In this document: positions 51,696 to 60,814 of the stretch, piece by piece
How positions within the stretch are numbered: the first letter of the stretch is position 1
How the letters are laid out: every line of letters starts with the position of its first letter
Assembly: GCA_965242535.1 (NCBI GenBank)
Contig: OZ251458.1
Span: 4,092,001-4,156,000 of the forward strand
Source of the DNA: VXRD01 sp965242535
GTDB lineage: Bacteria > Latescibacterota > UBA2968
Reading direction: 5' to 3'
DNA: 64,000 nt
Program-made: the position numbers and the translations under genes
The notes under the pieces: generated by a model
Told to the model about the DNA's origin: nothing
Seen by the model: the letters and a program-made list of their open reading frames with translations, nothing else
The model's database searches: none

Positions 51696-53084
51696 ATGAC
51701 GATGGCAGAACCGCTGTTAAAAACCGATACCGGGACTTTGCGCGTGGAACGCGACGACGCGTCCGAAGAGGCCCAAGCGTTTATGGGGTCGTTGCGGCCC
51801 TTTTGGGGGCGCGCCTTGCTCTACATCGTCCTGCTGTTCATCGGCATTGCTCTCGTGTGGGCATCGGTGGGCGAGGTGGATGTGGTGGCGTCCGCGCCGT
51901 TTCGGTTGGTGCCGCTCGGGCAGGTGAAAACCGTGCAGGCCAAGCGCGGCGGGGAAATCGAGTGGATCGGCATTGCCGAAGGCGATCCCATCGCCGAGGG
52001 GCAGGCGTTGTTCAAGTTGAAATCCTGGGAGACCTGGGGCGAATTGCGCGAGCGGGAACAGGCCGAGATCGCCTTTGAGCAGGCCGAGTACGATCTCAAA
52101 AAAGCATTGCCGCAAAAGGCCAAATTGAATCGGGAAACCCTCGCCGCGCTGGAACGGCGCCTGTCGGTTTTGCAACGATTTATGGCGGCGCACCAAAACG
52201 CCTTAAAAGATTATCGCAGCGATGTGGCCGATGCGTCTCAAGGCGAAGTGCCGGACGCCGGATTGCAAGCGCAGATCGGGTTTCGCCAAGCGGAGATCGA
52301 CCATCTCAAGCAGGCGTTTTTGCAGCAAAAGACCCTGTTCGAACGCAAATTGATCAGCCGATCCGACATGGATCGCGCGCGCGTGCAATACCTCAGCGCG
52401 CTCGCCGCCCTGCCGGGGCGCATGTCCGAGATTTACAAAAACGAAATGGCGGTTCAAGACCTCAAGCGTCAAATTGCGGAAGCGCGCATCGGCCACGAGC
52501 GCGAGGCGGCGCAGATGCAACACGCTTACGAGACCGCGCAGTTGCGATTGGAACAGGCGCGCAAGCGGGTCGATCGCGTGCTCGATGCCGAGTCGGACCT
52601 GATTTTGGCGCCGGAATCGGGCATCGTCACGCAGGTGATGGTCAACACCGTCGGGCAGGTGATCACCAAGGGGCAGCCCTTGGGGATGCTGGTGCCCGCG
52701 TCCGCGCCGATGGTCGCCGAAGCGATGGTTTTGAACAAAGACGTGGGCTTGCTCAAACCCGGGCAGGTGGTCAAGTTGAAATACGACGCGTACGCGTTTC
52801 AGGATTTCGGCATCAAGCGCGGGTGGCTCGAACACATCGCGCCGGATGCGATTCTCGACGAAACGGTCGGGCCCATCTTCAAAGCCATCGTGGCATTGGA
52901 AGAACACACCATCCGCGTCAAGGGCGACGAAAAACCCCTGATGTTCGGCATGAAGGGCACGGCGGAGATCATGACGGACCGCCAATCGGTCTTGCTGATG
53001 CTGCTCAGCCCCTTGCGCCAGCTTTACGAATCCGCGAAGTACGACGCCACCACCGATGGGGAGGGCGGCGATGCGGCGCGTTGA
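51696..53084 (+). CDS. HlyD-family periplasmic adaptor (membrane fusion protein)
   Basis: The 462-residue product has one membrane helix near residues 38-58 (LYIVLLFIGIALVWASV), a beta-barrel/lipoyl segment, a long coiled coil (residues ~120-300: AEIAFEQAEYDLKKALPQKA, ARIGHEREAAQMQHAYETAQ) and the C-terminal lipoyl/barrel half with ESGIVTQVMVNTVGQVITKG. It would link the C39 ABC exporter to an outer-membrane channel. Its end overlaps the PpiC gene by 14 nt. No TolC-like gene is in the window. Confidence 0.85.
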   Translation: MTMAEPLLKTDTGTLRVERDDASEEAQAFMGSLRPFWGRALLYIVLLFIGIALVWASVGEVDVVASAPFRLVPLGQVKTVQAKRGGEIEWIGIAEGDPIAEGQALFKLKSWETWGELREREQAEIAFEQAEYDLKKALPQKAKLNRETLAALERRLSVLQRFMAAHQNALKDYRSDVADASQGEVPDAGLQAQIGFRQAEIDHLKQAFLQQKTLFERKLISRSDMDRARVQYLSALAALPGRMSEIYKNEMAVQDLKRQIAEARIGHEREAAQMQHAYETAQLRLEQARKRVDRVLDAESDLILAPESGIVTQVMVNTVGQVITKGQPLGMLVPASAPMVAEAMVLNKDVGLLKPGQVVKLKYDAYAFQDFGIKRGWLEHIAPDAILDETVGPIFKAIVALEEHTIRVKGDEKPLMFGMKGTAEIMTDRQSVLLMLLSPLRQLYESAKYDATTDGEGGDAAR

Positions 53085-53865
53085 ATCAAACGGTGCGGAT
53101 GCGGCGCTGATCGAGGTCAATGGCGTCTCTTTGACCGTCTGCCAAATCGCGCGGCAGTTGGGCGTTGCGGACAACCTGCGTTTTTTTGATCCGTTTGCAC
53201 GCGGGGAATTGATCCGCCAACTCGCACAGCGCGAGGGCATTGGCGCCGCGCGCGAAGACATTCAGCGCAAAGTGGATGACTGGCGGTATCGACACCGCCT
53301 CGAGCGCGTGGAAGACACGCAGGCATGGCTTTCCCAACGCGGCATTACCCTGCAAGATGTGGCAGAAGACGCCGAGGTGAGCCGGCTGGAATACCTGCTG
53401 TCGGAAAAAATCGCGGACGGGCAGATCGAACCCTACTTTGCCCAACACGCGCTGGAATTTGACGAGGCGGAAATCTGTTGGATTTTTCACGCGGACAAGG
53501 GCATCATCGACGAGATCGAATTGCAGATTCGGGAGGACGGCGCGGACTTTTACGCGATGGCGCGGCGCTTTTCCCAAGATGCCACCACGCGCCCGAGCAG
53601 TGGTTTTTTGGGCCGCGTGCGCCGCGCGCAGTTGCCAAAGGGCATTGCCGCGCGCGTTTTCGCCGCGTCCCCTGGCGACCTCTTCGACCCGGAAAAAGTA
53701 TCGGGCGGATTCGCGCTGTACTTGTTGCAACAAATCTATCCGGCAACCCTCGACGCACGCGTCGAGAAAGAGATCCGCAAACGCCTGTTCAATCAGTGGC
53801 TACAACGGGAAATGCAACGGGCAGACATCCACTATCCCATGTGGGAAGCGCGCGATCGGGCTTGA
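53071..53865 (+). CDS. PpiC/SurA-type peptidyl-prolyl isomerase of the export operon
   Basis: The 264-residue product contains a parvulin-like domain at about 125-220 (FYAMARRFSQDATTRPSSGF, LGRVRRAQLPKGIAARVFAA) after a helical N-terminal region (IRQLAQREGIGAAREDIQRK). No signal peptide is visible. PpiC proteins coded beside a C39 transporter and an HlyD adaptor are a known arrangement in cyanobacterial peptide-export loci. The ATG at 53071 follows GGGGAGGGCGGCG inside the end of hlyD, so it is coupled. Confidence 0.75.
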   Translation: MRRVESNGADAALIEVNGVSLTVCQIARQLGVADNLRFFDPFARGELIRQLAQREGIGAAREDIQRKVDDWRYRHRLERVEDTQAWLSQRGITLQDVAEDAEVSRLEYLLSEKIADGQIEPYFAQHALEFDEAEICWIFHADKGIIDEIELQIREDGADFYAMARRFSQDATTRPSSGFLGRVRRAQLPKGIAARVFAASPGDLFDPEKVSGGFALYLLQQIYPATLDARVEKEIRKRLFNQWLQREMQRADIHYPMWEARDRA

Positions 53866-53956
53866 CGCACATCGTTAGGTCGCAATCAATCCCGCTTTTG
53901 TCCCTCCCGTGTCGCACCTAAAGCTATCTGCGATGAATGTCCGTAAGGAGCGGAGC

Positions 53957-55084
53957 ATGTCGATGAAAATGATTTTGGTGGCGGGGGCGCGGCCGAATTT
54001 TATGAAAGTCGCGCCGGTTTGGCGTCAGATGGTGAAAGCCCCCGATGTGTTCGAGCCGGTTTTGGTGCATACCGGACAGCATTACGACGATCGGATGTCG
54101 CAAATTTTCTTTGCGGACTTACACCTTCCCGAACCGCATTACCACTTGCAGGTGGGGTCGGGCAGTCACGCGAATCAGACGGCGCGAATCATGATGGGGT
54201 TTGAGGAGGTTTTGGCGGCGGAGAGGCCGGATTGGGTAGTCGTGGTCGGCGATGTCAATTCCACCCTCGCCTGCGCGATAGACGCCGCGAAATTGCAAAT
54301 CCCGGTCGCGCACATCGAGGCGGGGTTGCGAAGTGGGGACAGGTCGATGCCCGAAGAGATCAATCGGTTGCTCGTCGATGCCGTATCCGATCTGTTGTTC
54401 GCGCCCTCAATGCAGGCGTGCGACAACTTGAGGCGCGAGGGCATCGACGACAGCCGCATCCATTTTGTGGGCAATGTGATGATCGATACCCTGTTCTCGG
54501 CGGCGGGCAAAGCCGATGAATCGCGCATCTTGGACGCGCGCGATTTATCGGTTGGGGAATACGCTTTTCTCACGCTCCATCGGGCGTCCAATGTCGATTG
54601 CCGAGACGCGCTACGGGGCGTTTTATCCGCGTTGCAAACCATTCAGAACGAGTGCCCCATCGTTTGGCCCGTGCATCCGAGAACCCGCAACCGCCTCTCC
54701 CAATTTGGCTTTTTGTCCTCTGTCGAGGAGATGGACAATATCGAACTCATCGATCCCGTGGGCTATCTCGATTCCCTAAAGTTGCAAAAAAACGCGAAAT
54801 TCGCGATGACCGATTCCGGGGGCGTGCAAGAAGAGACAACGGCTTTGGGGGTGCCGTGTTTGACCCTCAGAGAAAATACGGAACGCCCGGAGACCATAGA
54901 AATCGGGACGAACACACTCGTAGGTGTCCGTCCCGAACGCATTGTTGCAGAGGCCGAATCCATCCTGGCCGGTCATTACAAATCCGGTCGCCTCCCCGAC
55001 TTGTGGGATGGCGAAGCCGCGCGGCGCATCGTCGCATTATTTTCCGTACCAGTTAAAATTGCTACGCGACAAAACGAGGCGTAA
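53957..55084 (+). CDS. wecB: UDP-N-acetylglucosamine 2-epimerase (non-hydrolysing)
   Basis: The 375-residue product has the family signatures GARPNFMKVAPVW, HTGQHYDDRMS, HIEAGLRSGDRSMPEEINR and TDSGGVQEETTALGVPC. It interconverts UDP-GlcNAc and UDP-ManNAc, supplying precursor for surface polysaccharide. The ATG at 53957 follows AAGGAGCGGAGC. Position after the exporter and the two glycosyltransferases upstream of the cassettes raises the chance that surface glycan and peptide export belong together. Confidence 0.9.
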   Translation: MSMKMILVAGARPNFMKVAPVWRQMVKAPDVFEPVLVHTGQHYDDRMSQIFFADLHLPEPHYHLQVGSGSHANQTARIMMGFEEVLAAERPDWVVVVGDVNSTLACAIDAAKLQIPVAHIEAGLRSGDRSMPEEINRLLVDAVSDLLFAPSMQACDNLRREGIDDSRIHFVGNVMIDTLFSAAGKADESRILDARDLSVGEYAFLTLHRASNVDCRDALRGVLSALQTIQNECPIVWPVHPRTRNRLSQFGFLSSVEEMDNIELIDPVGYLDSLKLQKNAKFAMTDSGGVQEETTALGVPCLTLRENTERPETIEIGTNTLVGVRPERIVAEAESILAGHYKSGRLPDLWDGEAARRIVALFSVPVKIATRQNEA

Positions 55085-55218
55085 TCTACAACGCAACAAG
55101 TCATCCCGCTCCTCGCGGCGCGGGGTACACTGCGCTAGCCGTTCATCTACGCACAGGAGTAGCCCTACCAATTTGATTTCTATTTTTTTCCTTAACGCCC
55201 GGCGACATACTCCAAATC

Positions 55219-55256
55219 AAAAAGGGTCGCGGTACATTTGTACCGCGACCCTTTTT
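55219..55256. terminator. Strong bidirectional terminator
   Basis: AAAAAGGGTCGCGGTAC and its exact reverse complement form a 17-bp stem with a 4-nt loop between two convergent genes. The rest of 55085-55218 contains no gene. Confidence 0.95.
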
Positions 55257-55280
55257 CTATTCCCGCTTTGTACGACGCGG

Positions 55281-55952
55281 CTATTTCCCGTTCCCCGTTT
55301 TGGTGGAATCCATCGCCACAGGCGCAGGCGTCGACGGGTTCTCGCTATCCGTGGGGGATCCCGATGCGGAGGAATCCGGCGGATCGCCTGTCGCCGATGC
55401 TTCGGACGCCGAGGAATCCGCGGGCGCGGGTTCGGGCGGTTTCTCGCCCCAGAAGGTCGCGTCTGTGCTGACCTGATAGACGATGCTGCGATCCGTCAAA
55501 TACACCTCGGGCTCTGCGCCGATACGCACGTAATTGCGCGCCCAATCCGTGCTCGACCTGCCGAATACCGCGTGGGTGAGCAACTCGCCTTTTGCATCGT
55601 ACACCTTGACGTGCGTGCCCGCCGAGTCATCCACGGCGTACTTGGCCCAGTTGTCCGCCTTTTGCGTCATCATGGTCTCGCGGCTCGCCATCAGCACTTG
55701 ATCAAACAGAGCGGTCAGCCGATGGTCTCGAACTTTGAGGGTATCGTGCCCCACAATCGTCCACGCGAGGTCCTTCTTTTTTAGCGTCAAACTATCGCCA
55801 TCCGCGATCATCTCAACGCGGTAAATCCCGTCTGTCTGCTCGGGAAAAATTTGGTCCGTGGGCGTTGCGTACCCGCTCTCGCGCATCTGCAACAGTGCGT
55901 AGATCCCCAGCAACGCCGCAATCCCGATGAGAAGCCATTTCAGATTACTCAT
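55281..55952 (-). CDS. DUF4340-like membrane-anchored protein
   Basis: The 223-residue product has an N-terminal membrane helix (LKWLLIGIAALLGIYALL), a beta-rich domain (GIYRVEMIADGDSLTLKKKD, VKVYDAKGELLTHAVFGRSS) and a Ser/Pro/Asp-rich low-complexity tail from about residue 180. DUF4340 proteins typically follow GldG-like genes, as here, where the start overlaps the gldG-like stop by 8 nt. Its job in the complex is unknown. Confidence 0.7.
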   Translation of the reverse strand: MSNLKWLLIGIAALLGIYALLQMRESGYATPTDQIFPEQTDGIYRVEMIADGDSLTLKKKDLAWTIVGHDTLKVRDHRLTALFDQVLMASRETMMTQKADNWAKYAVDDSAGTHVKVYDAKGELLTHAVFGRSSTDWARNYVRIGAEPEVYLTDRSIVYQVSTDATFWGEKPPEPAPADSSASEASATGDPPDSSASGSPTDSENPSTPAPVAMDSTKTGNGK

Positions 55953-57447
55953 AAAGCGCCTCCAATCGCTTTGCACGCGCGGCCTCGAGTCGCCATTGGA
56001 ACAGCCCATACCCGATGACCAGCAGCGCGGGCAACGCAATATTGATCGTCTTTAGGGTGGTTCGGGTCGCATCATCCAAGGTTTGCAGCGGCCGCGTGGT
56101 GATCTCGCGCGAACGCAACGCCACCAAATCGCGGTCGCCGATGAGCACATCCACGGCATTCATCACAAAAATCCCGTTGGACGGCACCTGCCCGCCCCCG
56201 CTGTCGAGCAGAAAGTCGGAGGTGGAGACCAGCACGAGTTGGCTCATCACATTTTCCAAACTGTCCGAAACCGCCGTGGCATATACCCCCACCACCTTGC
56301 CCGGCTCGTTGAGGGATTGAAACGCCTGATTTTGAATCGGGTTGAGATTGATGAACCCGGCCGCCGCGCTCGAATGATCGGACGTGACCAACAGGGGCGC
56401 GACCAGGCGCGTGGAATCCGCACTGTCGTAGATGATCTCGCTGGAAAACAGCATCTGAACCTGCTCTAAGCCCGAGACGATCTCGTGGTCCGGGAATGTT
56501 TGCAACACGGGAAAGAAGGGGTATTCCACCGCCGAATTAAAGCGCAAAAACCCGCGCTGTTGCGAGACGGTGATCGTGCCGCAAACCCTGTCCATCACCA
56601 GATTGTCGGCCAAGTTCACGCCAAAGGGTTCGAGTACGTCGAAAATATTGGACTTGATCGGCATCCCGCGCTGCGCTTGGAGATCGCCATCGATCTTGCC
56701 TTGCGCCAAAAACAGGTTGCCCCCTCGGTCGATGTAGCTCTTCAATGCGCCGAGTGCATCCTCCGCCAGGGAATCGGATACGCCATTGACGAGCAGCATC
56801 TCGATATCGGCGGGCACGCCCGCGCTGAGATAGACCGAGCGCACCTCGTAGGCGTCGCGCAGATGCATGCTGATCCGCTCCATCGCAGGCGCCGAATCCC
56901 CCACATTTGCTATGCCGACCACCGCGCGGTTTTCATCCACCAATTTTTTGATGCGGGTCGTAATCTCGTATTCCAAGCCCGTGTTCGTCTGAATGATCGG
57001 CAAGACCTCTCGTTTGTCGCCGTAGAGCAGCACCATGCCCATATAGACGCGCTTGATTTCGAGCTTGTCGTTTTCGACCACCTGCAACTGCACGGGTTGA
57101 ATGCCCGATTTTTGCGCCTCGAGGGCCAATTTTTCATCGTCGTCGGGCATGTAAAACTCAAACCGGAAATCGCCGTCTGAATACGCGGCGTATTCCTCCA
57201 AAATATCCTGCAAATACCGCCGCGTATTGCCGTATTCCCCGGGCAAGTTTTCGGAAAAATAGACTTTGGCAGTCAGGAGATCATCGACCTTCTCGAGCAT
57301 CGTTCGGCTCGATGACGACAGGGAATAAATCCGATTCTCCGTCAGATCCAGGCGAAAGAAAACCTCTCGGGAAACCAGATTGCCGAGCACGGCGAGCGCG
57401 ATGGCAATTCCGATGAAGAACGCAAAATTTTTCTTCGATTCAATCAC
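55945..57447 (-). CDS. GldG-like ABC transporter auxiliary protein
   Basis: The 500-residue product has an N-terminal helix (FAFFIGIAIALAVLGNLV), the GldG start DLTENRIYSLSSSSRTML, and a C-terminal helix (INIALPALLVIGYGLFQWRL). It belongs to the substrate-binding-like partner of GldA/GldF. I chose the GTG at 57447: the upstream ATG at 57462 lies inside GGAGGTGAT, which is the ribosome binding site itself. In Bacteroidetes GldAFG is needed for gliding; in other phyla its function is open. Confidence 0.8.
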   Translation of the reverse strand: MIESKKNFAFFIGIAIALAVLGNLVSREVFFRLDLTENRIYSLSSSSRTMLEKVDDLLTAKVYFSENLPGEYGNTRRYLQDILEEYAAYSDGDFRFEFYMPDDDEKLALEAQKSGIQPVQLQVVENDKLEIKRVYMGMVLLYGDKREVLPIIQTNTGLEYEITTRIKKLVDENRAVVGIANVGDSAPAMERISMHLRDAYEVRSVYLSAGVPADIEMLLVNGVSDSLAEDALGALKSYIDRGGNLFLAQGKIDGDLQAQRGMPIKSNIFDVLEPFGVNLADNLVMDRVCGTITVSQQRGFLRFNSAVEYPFFPVLQTFPDHEIVSGLEQVQMLFSSEIIYDSADSTRLVAPLLVTSDHSSAAAGFINLNPIQNQAFQSLNEPGKVVGVYATAVSDSLENVMSQLVLVSTSDFLLDSGGGQVPSNGIFVMNAVDVLIGDRDLVALRSREITTRPLQTLDDATRTTLKTINIALPALLVIGYGLFQWRLEAARAKRLEALYE

Positions 57448-57452
57448 GGGTA

Positions 57453-58166
57453 TCACCTCCATTTCCGCGCATCGATAACGCGCACGGTCAGCGCCAAAAA
57501 CAACCAGATCAGCGAACCGAAATACACGAGATTGCGCGAATCCACAACCCCGCGCGACAAGTTGGACAAGTGGTAATCCACCGCCATAAACTGAATGCCG
57601 CCCGCGAGGGCGACGGGCACAAAAATGAGCAACTTGTCGAAGAGATAAAAGACCAACACGGCCGCCGCCGCGAGGATGAATGCCACGACCTGATTATCGG
57701 TCAAACTGCTCGTGAACGTGCCGATAGATGCGTAAAACGCGCCGACGAGCGCGAGCCCCAAATACCCGCAGAGCACCCCGCCGTAGTCGATGTGGCTACC
57801 GACGAGCAACAGGGTCAAAAAATGCACCAGCGTAAAGCCCAACCCGGCCAGCACCAGCGTAAATGCCGACAAATACTTCCCGATCACGAGTTCGGAATTT
57901 TTAATCGGCAACGTGGCCATCAACTCGTACGTCCCCGCGCTTTTCTCGCGCGCGATCACCCCCATCGTGACCGCGGGCACAAAAATCAAAAAGATCAGCG
58001 GCGTGATATTGAACAGCGCGCGCATGTCGGACTGATCGAACAAAAAGAACGTGTTGCTGAAGAAATAGCCGTTGAACAGCGCGAAAAACACCAAAAAAAT
58101 ATACGCCATCGGGCTTTTGAAATACGCGCCGACTTCCTTGCGATAAATCGCCATCACATTATTCAT
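57453..58166 (-). CDS. GldF-like ABC-2 transporter permease
   Basis: The 237-residue protein has six hydrophobic helices and the ABC-2 permease pattern (IYRKEVGAYFKSPMAYIFLV, VTMGVIAREKSAGTYELMAT). It overlaps the ATPase gene by 8 nt, forming one operon with gldA- and gldG-like genes. Confidence 0.85.
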   Translation of the reverse strand: MNNVMAIYRKEVGAYFKSPMAYIFLVFFALFNGYFFSNTFFLFDQSDMRALFNITPLIFLIFVPAVTMGVIAREKSAGTYELMATLPIKNSELVIGKYLSAFTLVLAGLGFTLVHFLTLLLVGSHIDYGGVLCGYLGLALVGAFYASIGTFTSSLTDNQVVAFILAAAAVLVFYLFDKLLIFVPVALAGGIQFMAVDYHLSNLSRGVVDSRNLVYFGSLIWLFLALTVRVIDARKWR

Positions 58167-59103
58167 CGCCCCCTCCTTCCCCGGTCAGGCCGCGGAACAC
58201 ATCCTCCAAATGCACCTGGCGTTGCGTCATCTCCAAAATCGCCCATCCGCTGTTTTTGGCGTACTCAAAAATCGCCTCGCGCGGATCGATTTCGCGGCCG
58301 TATTCTATCGACAAAACGCTGCGGTCATTCACGGCTCGCGCGTCTGTAACTTCGATTTCATCGACACTGCGGGCGAGCTCGGCAATGCTCTCCTGATCCG
58401 CGTACTTCACGTCGAGGATGAGTTGCGTGCGCCCCATAAAGCCCGCCATCAACTCCTGACTCGTGCCATTGGCGACGATCTCGCCGCGGTCGATAATGAC
58501 GATGCGATCCACTGTGGCTTCGATCTCTTGCAAGATATGGCTGGAGATGATCAACATCTTGTGTTGCCCCAATTCCCGAATCAGGTTGCGAATTTCCACA
58601 ATTTGATTGGGATCTAGCCCCGAGACCGGCTCGTCGAAAATCAGCACTCTCGGATCGTGCAAAATCGCCGCCGAGATCCCGATGCGCTGTTTGTACCCCT
58701 TTGAACACGCGGAAATGGGCAGGTGAATCACATCGCGCAAACCGCACTGCTCGACCACGCGATCCAAAGCCGCTTTGAACGCCGCGTCCGACATGCCGCG
58801 AATTTGAGACGTAAATTCGAGATAATCGTACACCCTCATTTCCCCGTACAGGGGATTCATTTCGGGCAAATAGCCGATCTGCTGGCGAATCGCCAGCGAA
58901 TGCGCTTGGATATTCAGGTCGTCCATAAAGACATTGCCGGCACTGGGGGACAAAAATCCCGTCATGATTTTCAATGTCGTGGATTTGCCCGCGCCATTCG
59001 CACCCAAGAACCCGACGATTTCCCCATCGCCGATCTCAAAATCAATGCCCTTTAGCGCCTGAAAGTCGCCGTAGTATTTCTCCAAATTCTCAACTCGGAT
59101 CAT
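58159..59103 (-). CDS. GldA-like ABC transporter ATPase
   Basis: The 314-residue ATPase has Walker A GANGAGKST, a Q-loop, the modified signature SKGYKQRIG (Ser-Lys-Gly, usual in this subfamily), Walker B VLIFDEP and an H-loop SSH. The C-terminal ~90 residues form the regulatory extension of GldA/NatA-type ATPases. The ATG at 59103 follows AGGAGGTCGATTCGAGA. A 7-nt tandem repeat lies directly upstream. Confidence 0.85.
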   Translation of the reverse strand: MIRVENLEKYYGDFQALKGIDFEIGDGEIVGFLGANGAGKSTTLKIMTGFLSPSAGNVFMDDLNIQAHSLAIRQQIGYLPEMNPLYGEMRVYDYLEFTSQIRGMSDAAFKAALDRVVEQCGLRDVIHLPISACSKGYKQRIGISAAILHDPRVLIFDEPVSGLDPNQIVEIRNLIRELGQHKMLIISSHILQEIEATVDRIVIIDRGEIVANGTSQELMAGFMGRTQLILDVKYADQESIAELARSVDEIEVTDARAVNDRSVLSIEYGREIDPREAIFEYAKNSGWAILEMTQRQVHLEDVFRGLTGEGGGDE

Positions 59104-59126
59104 TCTCGAATCGACCTCCTGTGAGT

Positions 59127-59175
59127 GTGAAAGGTGAAAGGTGAAAGGTGAAAGGTGAAAGGTGAAAGGTGAAAG
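59127..59175. repeat. Seven copies of a 7-nt tandem repeat upstream of gldA-like gene
   Basis: GTGAAAG repeated seven times without interruption, ending 23 nt before the gldA-like start codon on the minus strand. The adjacent bases (GAGACGGGAGACGGG) are the purine-rich repeat seen elsewhere. Copy-number changes would alter promoter-start spacing. Confidence 0.9.
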
Positions 59176-59207
59176 GTGAGACGGGAGACGGGAGACGGGG
59201 TTTAGCC

Positions 59208-59252
59208 ACAAAAGGCACAAAAGGCACAAAAGGCACAAAAGGCACAAAAGGC
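59208..59252. repeat. Five copies of a 9-nt tandem repeat
   Basis: ACAAAAGGC repeated five times, with a degenerate copy at about 59267. Together with the 7-nt repeat it fills the 59104-59334 gap, which has no gene. Confidence 0.9.
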
Positions 59253-59334
59253 GATAGCCAGTTCAAAGGCACAAAAGGCGACAGCGCGTTCAAAGGTGGC
59301 ACGGGGTTGCAATGCGCCGCGTTCATCCGCGTTC

Positions 59335-59670
59335 TTATGTGGTTTTCCTTGTCGCGTCTCGTGGTTTTTTTCGCGTTTTTAACCAGCGTTGGATCGATTG
59401 AGGCGTTTCACCGCTTTTTTGTCCTGCCAATAGGGTTTCAAGCCCAATATGCTCGTCGAGGCCATCCCAGGCGATGCCCTCGCCCTGACCAATCAACCGA
59501 TAGGCATTGCGCTCTTTCTGCGTTCCGTGATACAAACGCGGAAACCAGTTGATCGGCACTTTGAGGGACCGCCCATCGTGAATGGAAACGGTGAAGTGGG
59601 TTTTAGAAAACCGAACGCCGACGACGAAATGTTCGTAGTCCGTCCCGCATTTCAGGTCTTTTACAGCCAT
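59335..59670 (-). CDS. DUF2442 domain protein
   Basis: The 111-residue product contains the DUF2442 core: FTVSIHDGRSLKVPINWFPR and RLIGQGEGIAWDGLDEHIGL. The start at 59670 lies just after the stop of the DUF4160 gene behind TGGAGAAAATTAA. DUF4160 and DUF2442 genes commonly form a two-gene unit suspected to be toxin-antitoxin-like; function is not established. Confidence 0.8.
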   Translation of the reverse strand: MAVKDLKCGTDYEHFVVGVRFSKTHFTVSIHDGRSLKVPINWFPRLYHGTQKERNAYRLIGQGEGIAWDGLDEHIGLETLLAGQKSGETPQSIQRWLKTRKKPRDATRKTT

Positions 59671-59671
59671 T

Positions 59672-59914
59672 TTAATTTTCTCCACCAAAGTATTCATACC
59701 ACTTTTGCAAAAGAAGGTCTCGGTTATCCTCAACCATACTTTTTATTTTCTTCAGTTCATGGTTTCTGTAACCGCCATTTTTTGCTAATGCCACGGGTAT
59801 CAACCAAAACTTGGCAGAACGCCCCGTATGCTCGACGTGAATATGGGGGCGTTCCCCGCCATCCACGCTCCAAAAAAGAAACGAATACGCCCCGATTCTC
59901 AACGCTGTTGGCAT
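59672..59914 (-). CDS. DUF4160 domain protein
   Basis: The 80-residue product has the DUF4160 hallmarks FLFWSVDGGERPHIHVEHTG and AKFWLIPVALAKNGGY, with C-terminal LLQKWYEYFGG. I take the ATG at 59914 (MPTALRIGAYS), where similarity begins, over 59941. It is the upstream partner of the DUF2442 gene. Confidence 0.8.
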   Translation of the reverse strand: MPTALRIGAYSFLFWSVDGGERPHIHVEHTGRSAKFWLIPVALAKNGGYRNHELKKIKSMVEDNRDLLLQKWYEYFGGEN

Positions 59915-60072
59915 CGCTTTCCCACCTTTTCCAAAGCCCAAAACTTAAACAAGTTTCCAAAAAAAAATCAAGCAAAAAAGGCGAGAGACGAGTAGCTATC
60001 CGCTATTCGCCCTCGCCCATCTGCTCGATCTAACAACCCGTCTGCCATCATCCGACCGTCTTCCGTCTCTCC

Positions 60073-60516
60073 TCACTCCCGAACCACCCACACCTTCACA
60101 GACGCCTTAAACCCCGCCGAAAGGCGAATGGACACATCGTACACGCCCAACGCCCGAATCGGCTCTTCGAGTTCTACGGCGCGGCGGTCGATATCGAATC
60201 CCAACTCGTTGAGCGCGGTCGCAATGTGTTGGGTCGTCACCGATCCGAAAATGCGGTCGCCCTCGCCCGCTGTCACCGCCACATTGCACGACACCTCGTT
60301 CAGCGTGTTCGCCAGCGATTCGGCCTCGCTGGCTTCGCGCGTCCGTTGAACTTCGCGCTGTTGGCGCACACTCTCATACACGGCCCTGTTGCGCTCGTTT
60401 GCGATCAACGCCATGGACCGAGGCATCAAAAAATTTCGCGCGTACCCGTCTTTCACCTCGACCACCTCGCCTGCGCTGCCCAGCGCATCCACATCTGAAA
60501 TCAAAATAACCTTCAT
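60073..60516 (-). CDS. rplI: 50S ribosomal protein L9
   Basis: The 147-residue product is full length: MKVILISDVDALGSAGEVVE, then VKDGYARNFLMPRSMA, the long connecting helix and the C-terminal domain with GDRIFGSVTTQHIATAL. It binds 23S rRNA domain V. It lies 46 nt after rpsR in the usual S6-S18-L9 order. Confidence 0.95.
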   Translation of the reverse strand: MKVILISDVDALGSAGEVVEVKDGYARNFLMPRSMALIANERNRAVYESVRQQREVQRTREASEAESLANTLNEVSCNVAVTAGEGDRIFGSVTTQHIATALNELGFDIDRRAVELEEPIRALGVYDVSIRLSAGFKASVKVWVVRE

Positions 60517-60562
60517 CGCGTCTTCCTATGGTTTTGGCAAAACTGCCATGATCGCATCTGTC

Positions 60563-60814
60563 CTATCGAACCGCATCGTTCACATAAGGCATCAGCGCGA
60601 GGTAGCGCGCGCGCTTAATCGCCCGCACCAACGCGCGTTGGCCCTTTGCACAAGTGCCCGTCATGCGGCGCGGAACGATTTTCCCGCGCTCCGTCACAAA
60701 CCGCCGCAACAAGCGATCATTCTTGTAATTGACCTCCGACCGATGCGCTTCAAACCGGCACGCCCTCGCGTTGCCCTCGCAAATGTGACACACCTTCAAC
60801 CGTCCTCTGTTCAT
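60563..60814 (-). CDS. rpsR: 30S ribosomal protein S18
   Basis: The 83-residue product has the S18 core YKNDRLLRRFVTERGKIVPR and RRMTGTCAKGQRALVRAIKR. The N-terminal CHICEGNARAC keeps the cysteines of zinc-type S18. The start overlaps the rpsF stop (ATGA). Confidence 0.95.
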   Translation of the reverse strand: MNRGRLKVCHICEGNARACRFEAHRSEVNYKNDRLLRRFVTERGKIVPRRMTGTCAKGQRALVRAIKRARYLALMPYVNDAVR

